The notes: generated by a model not told the origin, from the sequence alone. DNA of 64,000 bases from Saccharomycodes ludwigii (GCF_020623625.1 NC_060202.1:1367501-1431500); one strand, 5' to 3'; positions 21,652 to 31,690 are shown, counted from the stretch's first letter. Numbers and translations are program-made.

Positions 21652-21844
21652 GGAAACTTTTAGTATTTCTATATGACACAGACTTGATATTATTGCAAAT
21701 ATGGGTCCATTAATATCAACAACAGCAAAACATCAAAGCTCACACGTAGCAATGTATGTAGAAAAGTTTTTTGAGTTGTAATTAGAAATGGATTGGTGGT
21801 AGGGTTTCTTTTGTTTAAGGTTTTTGTAATTTATTTTTTTTTTT

Positions 21845-21854
21845 TTTTTGTGGT
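21845..21854 (-). promoter_or_regulatory. Middle sporulation element upstream of NDT80
   Basis: On the minus strand the sequence reads ACCACAAAAA, a match to the Ndt80 target DNCRCAAAWD. It is about 310 bases upstream of the NDT80 ATG. NDT80 is known to activate itself through MSEs in S. cerevisiae, which makes the position meaningful. Confidence 0.45.
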
Positions 21855-22045
21855 TCTTATTTTACTTTTTTTTTTTTTTTTATTTACATTGGCGGCAATA
21901 ACAGACAAAATAAAATAGAATAAAATAAAACAGGAAATTATTATAATATTATATGGGTGTGAGTGTGTTTAAATAACAAAAGCTTTCTATTACTGTTATT
22001 ACATTGTAATACAACTTTATATGTAATAATGTTATTTTTGATAGT

Positions 22046-22055
22046 GACACAAAAA
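22046..22055 (+). promoter_or_regulatory. Second middle sporulation element upstream of NDT80
   Basis: GACACAAAAA fits DNCRCAAAWD and lies about 510 bases upstream of NDT80, in the other orientation to the site at 21845. It could also belong to the KRE33 side. Confidence 0.4.
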
Positions 22056-22216
22056 TGATTTTGAATTTAGTACTTTTCCATTACAAGAAAAGAAAGAGCA
22101 TCATAAACAAATCTAAATGTAAATGTGAAAAAAATAATAATAATAATAATAATAAAAACAACGATAAAAATGCTCCTTCCCGAATGTCCGATGTTACATA
22201 GTCCTGTAGCTTACGG

Positions 22217-22258
22217 AAAAGGAAAAAGGAAAAAGGAAAAAGGAAAAAGGAAAAAGAA
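22217..22258. repeat. GGAAAAA tandem repeat
   Basis: About five to six seven-base units of GGAAAAA, slightly degenerate at the ends, in the KRE33 promoter region. Confidence 0.8.
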
Positions 22259-22566
22259 AAAAGAAAAAAACTATTATCGTTTCTTTTTTTTTTATTTTAT
22301 TTTATTTTTTTATTTTTTCTTTTCTTTTCTTTTATTTTTCCTCTTTTTTCTCAATAGAAAAAAACTGGCTGAATGCCCTTTCTAACAAATAAAAATCGAT
22401 ACACCGAAATATAATAATACTTAATTTTTTAAATCTTTAATATATATACTTTTACCTTTCTTGTAGTTAAAAAAAAGCCTTTTACATATCATAAAGGAAA
22501 CAACTACATCAAAATCTACCAAAGGAAAAGACAGAAAAAGATAAAAAAAAAGAAAAAAAAAAAAAA

Positions 22567-25500
22567 ATGGGGAAAAAAGCCATTGATTCTCGAATTCCAA
22601 TTTTAATTAGAAATGGTACTCAAACCAAACAAAGAAGCTTATTCATCGTTGTTGGTGACAAAGCGCGTAATCAATTACCAAATTTACATTACTTAATGAT
22701 GAGTTCTGATTTAAAAATGAACAAGAGCATTTTATGGGCCTATAAAAAAAAATTACTAGGATTTACCTCTCACAGAAAAAAGAGAGAAGCCAAAATTAAA
22801 AAGGAAATTAAAAGAGGTATTAGAGAGGTTAATGATCAAGACCCCTTTGAAGCTTTTATCTCTAATCAAAATATTAGATACGTGTATTACAAAGAAACTG
22901 AGAAAATTTTGGGTAATACATATGGTATGTGTATTTTACAGGATTTTGAGGCCTTAACTCCAAATTTATTAGCCAGGACCATTGAAACTGTAGAAGGTGG
23001 TGGGATCATTGTTCTTTTATTAAAATCTATGTCATCCTTGAAACAACTATACACCATGACCATGGATATACATTCTCGTTATAGAACTGAAGCTCACGAT
23101 GACGTGGTGGCTCGATTCAACGAAAGATTTATATTATCTTTGGGTTCTAACGAAAATTGTTTAGTTGTTGACGATGAATTGAATGTTTTGCCCATTTCTG
23201 GTGGTAAACATGTGAAGGCTTTACCCTTAGCCGATGACGACGAATTAACCCCAAAGCAGACTGAATTGAAAAATTTAAAGGAATCTTTGGAAGATGTGCA
23301 ACCGGCTGGATCCTTGGTTGGGTTATCAAGAACAGTTAACCAAGCACAAGCTATTTTAACATTTATAGACACGATTTCCGAAAAAAATTTAAATTCCACA
23401 GTCGCATTAACAGCTGGAAGAGGTAGAGGTAAATCTGCAGCTTTGGGTATTTCCATAGCTGCTGCCATCGCACATGGCTATTCTAATATTTTTGTTACTT
23501 CCCCGTCTCCAGAAAACTTGAAAACTTTGTTTGAATTTATTTTTAAGGGTTTTGATGCATTAGGCTATCAAGAACACATTGATTACGATATTATTCAATC
23601 CACAAACCCTGCATTTAATAAAGCCATTGTGAGAGTTGATGTTAAGAGAGGACATAGACAAACTATTCAATATATTATCCCACAGGATTCACATGTTTTG
23701 GGTCAAGCTGAACTAGTAGTTATCGATGAAGCAGCAGCTATTCCATTGCCAATTGTTAAAAAATTGTTGGGTCCATACCTAGTCTTTATGGCTTCTACTA
23801 TCAATGGTTATGAAGGCACAGGAAGATCTTTATCATTAAAATTGATCCAACAGTTGCGTGAACAATCTGAAAGTACAGGCCGTGAACAATCTCAGACCGA
23901 ACTGGTCTCCAGAGATAATCATAAGACTACAGACAGCAACTTAGGAGGTCGTACTTTACGTGAGGTTTCATTGGATGAACCAATTAGATACGCACCAGGT
24001 GATTTGGTTGAAAAGTGGCTGAATAAATTATTGTGTTTGGATGTCCAGTTGATCAAGAATGCCAGATTTGCTTCTAGAGGTACCCCACATCCTTCTGAGT
24101 GTAATTTATTTATCGTTAATAGGGACACTTTGTTTTCTTATCACCCAGTTTCTGAAAATTTTTTGCAAAAGATGATGTCTTTATACGTTGCTTCACATTA
24201 CAAAAATTCACCAAATGACTTACAATTGATGAGCGACGCGCCAGCACATCAATTGTTTGTTTTATTACCACCTATCGATCCCAAAGATGGAGCTAGGGTA
24301 CCAGACCCATTAGTTGTTGTACAGATAGCTTTAGAGGGTGAAATTTCCAAAGAAAGTGTCAGAAACTCTTTATCCAGAGGCCAAAGGGCTGGTGGCGACT
24401 TAATTCCATGGTTAATTTCCCAACAGTTCCAAGATGAGGATTTTGCTAGTCTAAGTGGTGCTCGTGTTGTAAGAATCGCTACTAACCCAGAATATGCCTC
24501 CATGGGGTATGGTTCAAGAGCTATTGAATTGTTGGGTGATTATTTCGAGGGCAAATTTACCGATTTAAATGAACATAATAAAACAAAGAATTATGATATA
24601 AACAGGGTCAATGACTATGATTTGAGTAGGACCAATTTATTAAAGGAAGACGTTAAATTAAGAGATGCAAGCACTTTGCCGCCATTATTGTTGAAATTAT
24701 CTGAACAACCACCTCACTTTCTACATTATTTAGGTGTTTCTTATGGTTTAACTAATTCTTTACACAAATTCTGGAAAAGAAATAGATTTGTTCCAGTTTA
24801 CTTGCGTCAAACGTCCAACGATTTGACTGGTGAACATACATGTGTAATGTTGAAAGTCTTAGATAATAGAGAAGATAACTGGTTGTCAGAATTTGCTAGA
24901 GATTTTCACAAAAGGTTTTTATCCTTATTATCTTATGATTTCAAGAAATTCAGTGCGTCTCAAGCTTTGAATGTTATCCAAAGTGCTAAGAGGGGAGAAG
25001 GCAAGGATTATCATGTTGAACCCATGACTAAAACAGAATTGGATAAAATTTTATCGCCTTTTGATTTGAAAAGGTTAGATAGTTATGCTAACAATCTTTT
25101 AGACTATCATGTCATTTTAGATTTATTACCGGCTTTGTCACTGCTTTTCTTTACAAATAGGATGGGTGAGTCTATAAACTTATCTAGCGTTCAATGTGCT
25201 ATTCTATTAGCTGTTGGTTTGCAACATAAGAGCATCGATGATGTTACAAAGGAATTGAATTTACCTTCCAACCAAGTTATTGCAATCTTTGCTAAAATTA
25301 TGAGAAAATTCTCCCTATATTTCCGTCAATTGTTAAGTTCTCATATTGAGGAGGAATTACCAAAGATGGAAGAAGATAAAATCAGGGAAATGAATGGAGA
25401 AGATATCACAGCTTTTGATGCTGGTGAGATTCTTGACAAGATGGATGTGGAATTGGAAGAAGCTGGGTCTGAAGCCGTTAAAGCCATGAAGGACAGACAA

Positions 25501-25719
25501 AAGGAGTTAATTAACTCATTAGATTTGAAGAAATATGCCATTAATGATGATACCGATGAATGGAAAAGTCAAAAGCAATCTTTGGAGAAAGCTGCTAAAA
25601 ACAAAGGTGTTGTTAGTGTTAAATCTGGGACTAAAAAGAGAAATTCTGGGACTGCAGAGAATATTTATAAAGAAGAAATGGGGTCTTTAAAAAAGTCGAA
25701 GAAACCCAAAAAAAAATAA
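22567..25719 (+). CDS. KRE33: Kre33/NAT10 RNA cytidine acetyltransferase
   Basis: 1050 residues (S. cerevisiae Kre33 has 1056). Domains in order: N-terminal DUF1726 (about 1-230), RecD-like helicase with Walker A Gly-Arg-Gly-Arg-Gly-Lys289-Ser290 and the Walker B-like VVIDEAAAIPLP, a GNAT acetyltransferase region with RIATNPEYASMGYGSRA (about 635-655), and a C-terminal RNA-binding and basic tail ending in poly-Lys. It makes N4-acetylcytidine in 18S rRNA and, with Tan1, in tRNA(Leu/Ser), using ATP and acetyl-CoA, in the nucleolus during small-subunit assembly. It is an essential single-copy gene. Start: first ATG, directly after an A-tract. The neighbour TOM22 follows as in S. cerevisiae. Confidence 0.98.
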   Translation: MGKKAIDSRIPILIRNGTQTKQRSLFIVVGDKARNQLPNLHYLMMSSDLKMNKSILWAYKKKLLGFTSHRKKREAKIKKEIKRGIREVNDQDPFEAFISNQNIRYVYYKETEKILGNTYGMCILQDFEALTPNLLARTIETVEGGGIIVLLLKSMSSLKQLYTMTMDIHSRYRTEAHDDVVARFNERFILSLGSNENCLVVDDELNVLPISGGKHVKALPLADDDELTPKQTELKNLKESLEDVQPAGSLVGLSRTVNQAQAILTFIDTISEKNLNSTVALTAGRGRGKSAALGISIAAAIAHGYSNIFVTSPSPENLKTLFEFIFKGFDALGYQEHIDYDIIQSTNPAFNKAIVRVDVKRGHRQTIQYIIPQDSHVLGQAELVVIDEAAAIPLPIVKKLLGPYLVFMASTINGYEGTGRSLSLKLIQQLREQSESTGREQSQTELVSRDNHKTTDSNLGGRTLREVSLDEPIRYAPGDLVEKWLNKLLCLDVQLIKNARFASRGTPHPSECNLFIVNRDTLFSYHPVSENFLQKMMSLYVASHYKNSPNDLQLMSDAPAHQLFVLLPPIDPKDGARVPDPLVVVQIALEGEISKESVRNSLSRGQRAGGDLIPWLISQQFQDEDFASLSGARVVRIATNPEYASMGYGSRAIELLGDYFEGKFTDLNEHNKTKNYDINRVNDYDLSRTNLLKEDVKLRDASTLPPLLLKLSEQPPHFLHYLGVSYGLTNSLHKFWKRNRFVPVYLRQTSNDLTGEHTCVMLKVLDNREDNWLSEFARDFHKRFLSLLSYDFKKFSASQALNVIQSAKRGEGKDYHVEPMTKTELDKILSPFDLKRLDSYANNLLDYHVILDLLPALSLLFFTNRMGESINLSSVQCAILLAVGLQHKSIDDVTKELNLPSNQVIAIFAKIMRKFSLYFRQLLSSHIEEELPKMEEDKIREMNGEDITAFDAGEILDKMDVELEEAGSEAVKAMKDRQKELINSLDLKKYAINDDTDEWKSQKQSLEKAAKNKGVVSVKSGTKKRNSGTAENIYKEEMGSLKKSKKPKKK

Positions 25720-26228
25720 TCACTAGTTTGAAGCATGATTAATTTGTTCAATATTGTATTGAAATAGTTTCTTTTTTAGTTAATTGTATATTGATGTTCT
25801 TTTAGAAACGTGTGTAAATTATTATTATTATGATAAAAAAAACAATTAATATGCATTTATATTTTTTTGTTAAAATTTAATACCGAAAGTGTTGCCGATT
25901 TATCTTTGTTCGGATAACATAATTAATATAATATATATATTTTCTTTTTTCCCTAACTGAGATGAAAAAATAGTCATAGAAAAGGATGTAGAATAAACCA
26001 TCCAGTCGATATTTTTTATTTTTATTTTTTTTATTTCTACTCTTTTCTCTTTTCCTCTAAAAAAAAAAAAAAAAAAAAAACTTTTTTGTTCTTCTCCTGT
26101 TTTATCTCATTTTCTATATTTTTATATTTCTTATATCAAATATCAACATTAATTTCTAACAAACTAAAAGAACAACTCATCTAAAGAAGTACACTATATA
26201 CATCTAAATCTATTCACACAAATCAATA
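25720..26228. other. Intergenic: KRE33 3' flank and TOM22 promoter
   Basis: 509 bases; TA-rich tracts near 25920-25940 and an A-tract near 26060-26080. No specific site recognised. Confidence 0.55.
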
Positions 26229-26714
26229 ATGGTTGAAATTACTGAAATTATCGAAGATCAAAACACTCAAGACGATGTTGTTGCCGACGTCTTGGCTGAA
26301 GCTGTTGCTGAAACTGTTGCAAAAGCTGAAGAAGAAGAAGAAGATGATGACGATGAGGGAGAAGCTTATGCATCCGATGACGAAGATTCTGATTATGATG
26401 ATTTTGACGAAAATGAAACTTTGTTTGAGAGAATAGTTGCTTTGAAGGATATAGTTCCACCAAAACAAAGAAACGCAGTTTGTAATGCATTCTCTACCAC
26501 TGTTAATATAGCCAAATCTATCTTTTCCAAAGGTGGTTCTTTAACCTGGACTATTGCCACCAGTGCTCTATTATTAGGAGTTCCATTATCTTTGACTATT
26601 TTGGCCGAACAACAATTGATTGAAATGGAAAAAACCTTTGATTTACAAAGCAATGCCAATGATTTATTAGGCAGTGCTCCACAACAACCAGTCCCATCTC
26701 CAGCCGCCCAATAA
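26229..26714 (+). CDS. TOM22: Tom22, central receptor of the mitochondrial outer-membrane translocase
   Basis: 161 residues (S. cerevisiae Tom22 has 152). The cytosolic N-terminus is highly acidic (Glu/Asp runs at about 36-62), the presequence-receptor surface of the family. A conserved segment at 67-100 (ERIVALKDIVPPKQRNAV) precedes one membrane span at about 106-125 (TWTIATSALLLGVPLSLTIL), with the kink proline retained. A short intermembrane-space tail ends in Pro/Gln/Ala. Tom22 joins Tom20 and Tom40 and hands precursors to the pore. Position between KRE33 and CPT1 is the same as in S. cerevisiae. Confidence 0.96.
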   Translation: MVEITEIIEDQNTQDDVVADVLAEAVAETVAKAEEEEEDDDDEGEAYASDDEDSDYDDFDENETLFERIVALKDIVPPKQRNAVCNAFSTTVNIAKSIFSKGGSLTWTIATSALLLGVPLSLTILAEQQLIEMEKTFDLQSNANDLLGSAPQQPVPSPAAQ

Positions 26715-27082
26715 GTTAGAAGATAAAAGAAAAAATATTACAAGAATAGGATAAACAAAAAAAAAAAAAAGAAAAAAAAAGGTTGAATTATGATGTAAAA
26801 ATAAAATAAATTTCAGTTAATTTTTTTTTTTTCTTTTTTTCTTTTTTCTTTTTTCTTTTTTTCTTTCTAACATTTGAAAAATTAAAAAAATAAACAAAAT
26901 TATTTATATATTTTTATACTAATCTATATAAATATATAAGTGTATTTATATAACTTGTACATATAATGTATGTTTTTTTTTTTTCTTTTTAAAAAAAAAA
27001 AGGTTTGTCACGTCTGAATAATATATTTTTAAATAATCACACATAAAATAGCAAACTTGCATCCATACAAAAAAAAAAAAAA
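26715..27082. other. Intergenic between the convergent TOM22 and CPT1
   Basis: 368 bases made of two 3' flanks: A-runs and a long pyrimidine-rich (CTTTTT)-like tract near 26821-26868. Nothing else seen. Confidence 0.55.
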
Positions 27083-28261
27083 TTAAGCAATCTTTGGATG
27101 TTTAATAGATAAAGCATAAATATCTAGATAGGTGGTAAATTCATAAATGATATCATTTAAAAACATACCATGAATACCTAGAGATAAGCCAAAACCTAAC
27201 CACAACAAATTGTTAATGGTAATAGTTTTATCGTAGCCCAACATTTCAACTAGAAAAATTTCCAAGACAAATTCTAAAATTGGAATAAACATTGGTGCGT
27301 TAACCATCGGAAACTTTTGCAATGTTAAATGTGCAACAATAATTCTACCAACAGAAAAGGCAAAAGCCAAACCAATTGTCAATAAAAATGGCAATGACAT
27401 AAAAGAAGGTTCTATGACAACGATAGTAGTTATACTAGCAAAAAATAAAAAATAGGGTAATAATCCACAATTGGCATAAGCAACTTGGAATTCTGCCGCC
27501 TTAGATGCCGTTGGCTCATCCTCATTATTTGACTGCTGAAGATAATAGTCAGAAACATTTTTCTTGGCATAAATAACGTTAAATAACAAGGCAAAACCCA
27601 AAAAGAAAAAACACAAATGAACAGTTTCGACAGCAAAACCTTTAATTTCAAAAAGTTTGGTATGCCAGACAACTTGAGGACCGTAAATACCAGTTATGAT
27701 AAAGGCCCCACAAATCATCAAGATCCCCTCCACTGGGCCGCTAAATTCACTTAAAAATAGCTTATGGGTATGATACTCTTCCCAAGTACTTAGGTAAAAA
27801 TTACATAATGTGGCAAATGAACACAGTAAAAGCATATAACCAAAACCTAATTGAAAGGTAGATGCAAAAACTATTGTTGATAATGTTGTATTTAAAGAAT
27901 CAATACAATGATCAAATAATTCACCTAACGGACCACTTTGACCCGTTCTACGAGCATGTGTACCATCACAGGCATCAAATGTTTGGTACATGAATAGTCC
28001 AAAAGCATAAGAGAAATATGTCCAACGTGGGGTTTCTTGGGTCAATGTAGTATCATAATATAAACAAGTTAATAAATTCACAATAATAAAACCAAATCCA
28101 GACAATGTAACTACATTTGGAGCCATCCATAATGGGAATATTTTGACAAATTGATGCCAAAATGGTTTTAAAACATATTGAGAAATCAATGAACGGTCTT
28201 CGCCCTGATATTTATATTTTTTTAAATTGGCTAATTTGGAGTGTGGAACAAAGTAACCCAT
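27083..28261 (-). CDS. CPT1: sn-1,2-diacylglycerol cholinephosphotransferase / ethanolaminephosphotransferase
   Basis: 392 residues, the length of S. cerevisiae Cpt1 (393) and Ept1 (391). The CDP-alcohol phosphotransferase motif DG-x2-AR-x8-G-x3-D-x3-D is complete: Asp99-Gly100, Ala103-Arg104, Gly113, Asp117, Asp121. About eight to ten membrane segments follow and the C-terminus reads LDIYALSIKHP. The enzyme transfers phosphocholine or phosphoethanolamine from the CDP form to diacylglycerol, the last step of the Kennedy pathway, in the ER. It stands next to both TOM22 (neighbour of CPT1) and CIA2 (neighbour of EPT1), so it is the unduplicated ancestor of both and probably uses both substrates. 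The S. cerevisiae genes have a 5' intron; here the frame is continuous from ATG. Confidence 0.96.
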   Translation of the reverse strand: MGYFVPHSKLANLKKYKYQGEDRSLISQYVLKPFWHQFVKIFPLWMAPNVVTLSGFGFIIVNLLTCLYYDTTLTQETPRWTYFSYAFGLFMYQTFDACDGTHARRTGQSGPLGELFDHCIDSLNTTLSTIVFASTFQLGFGYMLLLCSFATLCNFYLSTWEEYHTHKLFLSEFSGPVEGILMICGAFIITGIYGPQVVWHTKLFEIKGFAVETVHLCFFFLGFALLFNVIYAKKNVSDYYLQQSNNEDEPTASKAAEFQVAYANCGLLPYFLFFASITTIVVIEPSFMSLPFLLTIGLAFAFSVGRIIVAHLTLQKFPMVNAPMFIPILEFVLEIFLVEMLGYDKTITINNLLWLGFGLSLGIHGMFLNDIIYEFTTYLDIYALSIKHPKIA

Positions 28262-28330
28262 TTTCTGCCTTTCCTATTTTGTTTTTTATGGGAGTTTTTC
28301 TTTTATTTTTAAAGTTTTATAATTTATTGG

Positions 28331-28364
<34 letters not shown>

Positions 28365-28587
28365 TTTTTATCACAAAATAAAACAAAAATAAAGAATAAC
28401 GGGGGGACAGTAATATATATATCACATCGGTTTTAATATTATTTTAATATTATTTTATTCAAATAAAATAAGATAAAAGTCCGAAGTCCCGAATAGTTCT
28501 AGGGCAATATTCAGAAAGGCCTTATATGGATGAATCGTTAGAGAGTATATATATATATTTATAAAGGAAGTAACTTTAATTTAAAGC
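28262..28587. other. Intergenic: CPT1 promoter and CIA2 3' flank
   Basis: 326 bases with a 30-plus A-tract (28331-28361), a short G-run near 28401 and TA-rich sequence. No defined site. Confidence 0.5.
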
Positions 28588-29355
28588 CTACTTGCAGCTA
28601 CTTAACATTTTAGATACAACACCCAGCAACTGATCGTTTTCACAAGCTGCAGCGACACGTTCTTTATCATTTAATTGTTTGTTCACTTGGTTTTCACTTT
28701 GATGTGTTCCCTTTTTTAACAAAATGGTTATTCTAAACCTTGGACTTAAACTTCTATCCAATCTAACCCTTACACCTAATCCAATTAATGTGGCCAAAGA
28801 ACAATGAGTAATTGTTGGTGTTATTCTGACAATGACCTCACCCATACATGTTTTAGGACTACTTTTATTAATAACTTCTATATCTGATAGTTGGATAACT
28901 GATAATTGGCCCAAAGATAAAGGATGCTCTGGATCTGAAATGTGGGATATTAAATCGTAGATTTCTTGAGAGTCTACTAACTCCTCTTTAACTTTATTTG
29001 TGTTGTTAATAATGACCTTAGGCACAGTATGATCGTCATGCTGTTTTTTTTTATTAATACTTTTTTGTAATAATAAAAGAGAATTATTAATTTTTAAATT
29101 TTGATAGACTGATGATTCTTTATTAACTAGTTTTAAAAGAGATTTCCTATTTTTTGAAAAAAAAAAGTTGTTATCATAAAATGCCCTTTTTACATTGCCA
29201 TTTGAATTGCTGTATACGATATTTGGATTCTTTGTTGTTTCTATAGTTCCAAATAAATCCTGCTCTTCTTCAGTTTCATCATAATCATCTGTTTTTCTTT
29301 TAGGTAATTGACTTTCATCTAATATATCAGGGTTCTCGTTGATAAATTCTGACAT
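28588..29355 (-). CDS. CIA2: Cia2, cytosolic iron-sulfur assembly targeting factor
   Basis: 255 residues (S. cerevisiae Cia2 has 231). The N-terminal half is polar and unconserved. The MIP18/FAM96 domain fills the C-terminal half, with EIYDLISHISDPEHPLSLGQ, the THCSLATLIGLGVRVRL segment carrying the conserved reactive Cys185, and VNKQLNDKERVAAACEN. With Cia1 and Met18 the protein delivers [4Fe-4S] clusters to cytosolic and nuclear apoproteins such as DNA polymerases and helicases. It corresponds to YHR122W, next to EPT1 in S. cerevisiae, as here. Confidence 0.96.
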   Translation of the reverse strand: MSEFINENPDILDESQLPKRKTDDYDETEEEQDLFGTIETTKNPNIVYSNSNGNVKRAFYDNNFFFSKNRKSLLKLVNKESSVYQNLKINNSLLLLQKSINKKKQHDDHTVPKVIINNTNKVKEELVDSQEIYDLISHISDPEHPLSLGQLSVIQLSDIEVINKSSPKTCMGEVIVRITPTITHCSLATLIGLGVRVRLDRSLSPRFRITILLKKGTHQSENQVNKQLNDKERVAAACENDQLLGVVSKMLSSCK

Positions 29356-30055
29356 CTTTTTTATTTACTTCTTTTGAAAAAAATTTCTGTGATCTTTTTT
29401 ATTTTTATTTTTATTTTTACTTTTATTTTTTTTTTTTTTCTATAATTTTTCCAAAGTATGTTCTTAAAATGAAGTTTTGCTTTATTTTTGTTGAGTTCCA
29501 GTACCAATAGCTAAAATATAACTTGAAAATGTTTATTTTTATTTCAGTTACAAAACGAAAAGAAACTTTCCTTTTTTTTTTATTTTTTCCGATATAAAGG
29601 AAATCCGGTAAAAACCGATTTCTAAAAACATTTTCGTCCTTAATGAGAATTTGTATTACGTTCATAAAAATAAAGACAATAATAAAAAATAAAAAATAAA
29701 AAAAAAAAAAAAAAAAATAATAATAATAATAATAATTATAAGAACGATCGCCCAGTGTTTCTACATAAAAAAATATATCAAGAAGATTCGTATCTTATTT
29801 TAGTACGTTTATTATCCAAAATAAAGAACAACTCTAACCATATATTTATCCAGTTTGTTATTACTTTTATTTTTTTTTTCTATTTATTTACCCTCCCCAA
29901 CTTTAAGTATTTATTGTGTTTAATAGGTTCAAGTTTAACCTGTTTGACTCCATTCCAGATTTAACCCAAGATAACCATCAAAATAATACACATATATGTG
30001 TATATAAAAGAAGTAGGTTATAAGATTAATACGCAAAATCTCAAAAAATAAGAAT
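29356..30055. promoter_or_regulatory. Divergent CIA2/NRK1 promoter region
   Basis: 700 bases, no gene. T-rich near 29418-29436 and 29570-29588, an A-tract and AAT repeat near 29698-29738. No specific regulator site recognised; small frames are AT-driven. Confidence 0.5.
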
Positions 30056-30778
30056 ATGTCCGAGAAAAAAGTTCTAATAGTCGGTATGAGTGGGTGTAGT
30101 TCGAGCGGGAAGACAACTTTAAGCAAAATAACGTCTGAAGTAATTCCCCAATCGATATTAATACACGAAGATGATTTTTTCAAACATGACGATCAAATTC
30201 CCATTGACCCGAAATATAATATAGCCAATTGGGACTCCCCAGATGCATTAGATATACCCCTATTTATAAAAGAGTTAGATCACATAAAAAAAACAGGTGG
30301 ATGTGAAATATCAAATAAGTTAATACATAATAACAACGTTGACGATTTGCAAAAATTTAACTTGGATTCAAATTTTTTAACTCAATTGAAAAAAAAATAT
30401 GCAGATTTACTCATTAAACATTCGAATTTAAAAATAGTCCTGGTTGATGGGTTCATGCTTTTCCACGATGATTTATTACGATCTAAATTCGATATTAAAT
30501 TATTATTCAGGGCTAAATATAGTACATTGAAGAAAAGAAGAGGCGCTAGACCTGGATACCAAACTTTAGACTCTTTTTGGGTAGATCCTCCATACTATTT
30601 TGATGAATTTGTTTATAAATCTTATTACGACACACACAAGAAGTTATTCATTGACGATGACGTCGAGAACGGAAAAATTAGGCCTATTTATAATATTAGT
30701 TGCTTTGATAATGATGATAATGTCAATATTGAAGAAGGTTTAGAATGGATCTTTCAAAAAATTAAAGAAAATTGTTGA
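30056..30778 (+). CDS. NRK1: Nicotinamide riboside kinase Nrk1
   Basis: 240 residues, exactly the length of S. cerevisiae Nrk1. Walker A is Gly10-Met-Ser-Gly-Cys-Ser-Ser-Ser-Gly18-Lys19-Thr20, followed by the base-binding segment LIHEDDFFKHDDQIP with the catalytic Asp. VLVDGFMLFHD and the KKRRGARPGYQT lid complete the uridine-kinase-like fold. It phosphorylates nicotinamide riboside with ATP to give NMN for NAD salvage in the cytosol. Position next to the CPT1/CIA2 block and upstream of TEP1 agrees with YNL129W, except that the FAS2-like gene now intervenes. Confidence 0.96.
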   Translation: MSEKKVLIVGMSGCSSSGKTTLSKITSEVIPQSILIHEDDFFKHDDQIPIDPKYNIANWDSPDALDIPLFIKELDHIKKTGGCEISNKLIHNNNVDDLQKFNLDSNFLTQLKKKYADLLIKHSNLKIVLVDGFMLFHDDLLRSKFDIKLLFRAKYSTLKKRRGARPGYQTLDSFWVDPPYYFDEFVYKSYYDTHKKLFIDDDVENGKIRPIYNISCFDNDDNVNIEEGLEWIFQKIKENC

Positions 30779-30826
30779 TTTAACGAGAATATATAAATTT
30801 ATTGTTCTGTACTTTATTTCTATCGT

Positions 30827-30867
<41 letters not shown>

Positions 30868-31690
30868 TAGCATTTTTTTTTCTTTTTTTTTCCCTTTAAC
30901 ATGTAAGTTCTATAAGGCTTAAACATTTCGGACTTTTAAACGATAGTAAATGCTCTTTTAACGACAAAAAAAAAAAAAATAAGATGGGCTAATTTTGTTT
31001 TATTTTTTTTTTAAATTAAAAGAGGAGTACCACCGATCAAAGTATATAGCCAATGAACCTTTAACTTTAGTAAACTTTTGTTGAAAAAAATCTTTCCATC
31101 TCACCCCCCCTTTCCAAGGTAAATTAAAATTTTAAATATTAAAATTGGATACACTCCAATTATTTAACTTAACGAGAGTGGCGCCAAGTAATATTGAGGC
31201 TTATTAAAAAAAAAAAAAAAACTCCATAATAATATATGTCAAACCAGATTCGTAGCTAAGTTTAATTTTGTAAATACTTTAATTAACGATTAGAACAGAT
31301 GTTTGTTTCCATTCTGTCAACACTAATAACACCAACTTTCAACAAATTACCATTTTCTCTTTTTCTAAAAAAAGAAAAAAAATATTCTTCTTCACCTAAA
31401 AAATAACAAAGAAAGGTCGTATATTTCACATCCTGTTATCTTGCTACAAGTACAAACATGTATTACCTTTTTTCTTTTTTTTTTTTTTGGTTTTTATAAT
31501 TTTTGTTCAATAAATTATCAGTAATACAGGCTATATAAATAACACACTTGGATTGTGTTTTTTTTTTTTTTTTTTTCTCTTGATTTTGATTTTATAGTAT
31601 AATAGTAGTTACGATGAAACAAAAACCAAAGTCACATAAACTTATTGTCGACATTCACCTTCAAGAGATAAAAAAAAAAAATACTAAATA
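30779..31690. promoter_or_regulatory. Promoter region of the FAS2-like gene
   Basis: 912 bases. Begins with the NRK1 3' flank and a 30-plus A-tract (about 30831-30864). ATTTCACATCC at 31423-31433 matches the inositol/choline-responsive element WYTTCAYRTGS at 10 of 11 positions, but the mismatch breaks the CANNTG core bound by Ino2/Ino4. A TATA box follows at 31533. An A-tract lies just before the ATG. Confidence 0.45.
31533..31540 (+). promoter_or_regulatory. TATA box of the FAS2-like gene
   Basis: TATATAAA, 151 bases upstream of the ATG, a normal distance for yeast. It suggests the gene has a working core promoter. Confidence 0.4.

Larger units (their letters stand above)
21536..22566. promoter_or_regulatory. 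Divergent NDT80/KRE33 promoter region
   Basis: 1031 bases with no gene. It contains two MSE matches, T-tracts near 21834-21880, a GGAAAAA tandem run near 22217-22258 and an A-tract (22548-22566) running straight into the KRE33 ATG. An 86-codon frame at 22125-22385 is low complexity and rejected. Confidence 0.6.

Noticed and set aside
21536-21679. 48-residue N-terminal extension of NDT80
   Set aside because: Encodes poly-Phe from A-tracts; the ATG at 21535 is more plausible.
28421-28485. ATCACATC, an AT-rich stretch and CCGAA, resembling a point centromere
   Set aside because: The CDEI core is off by one base, the AT-rich spacer is only about 50 bases, and no extended CDEIII surrounds CCGAA.
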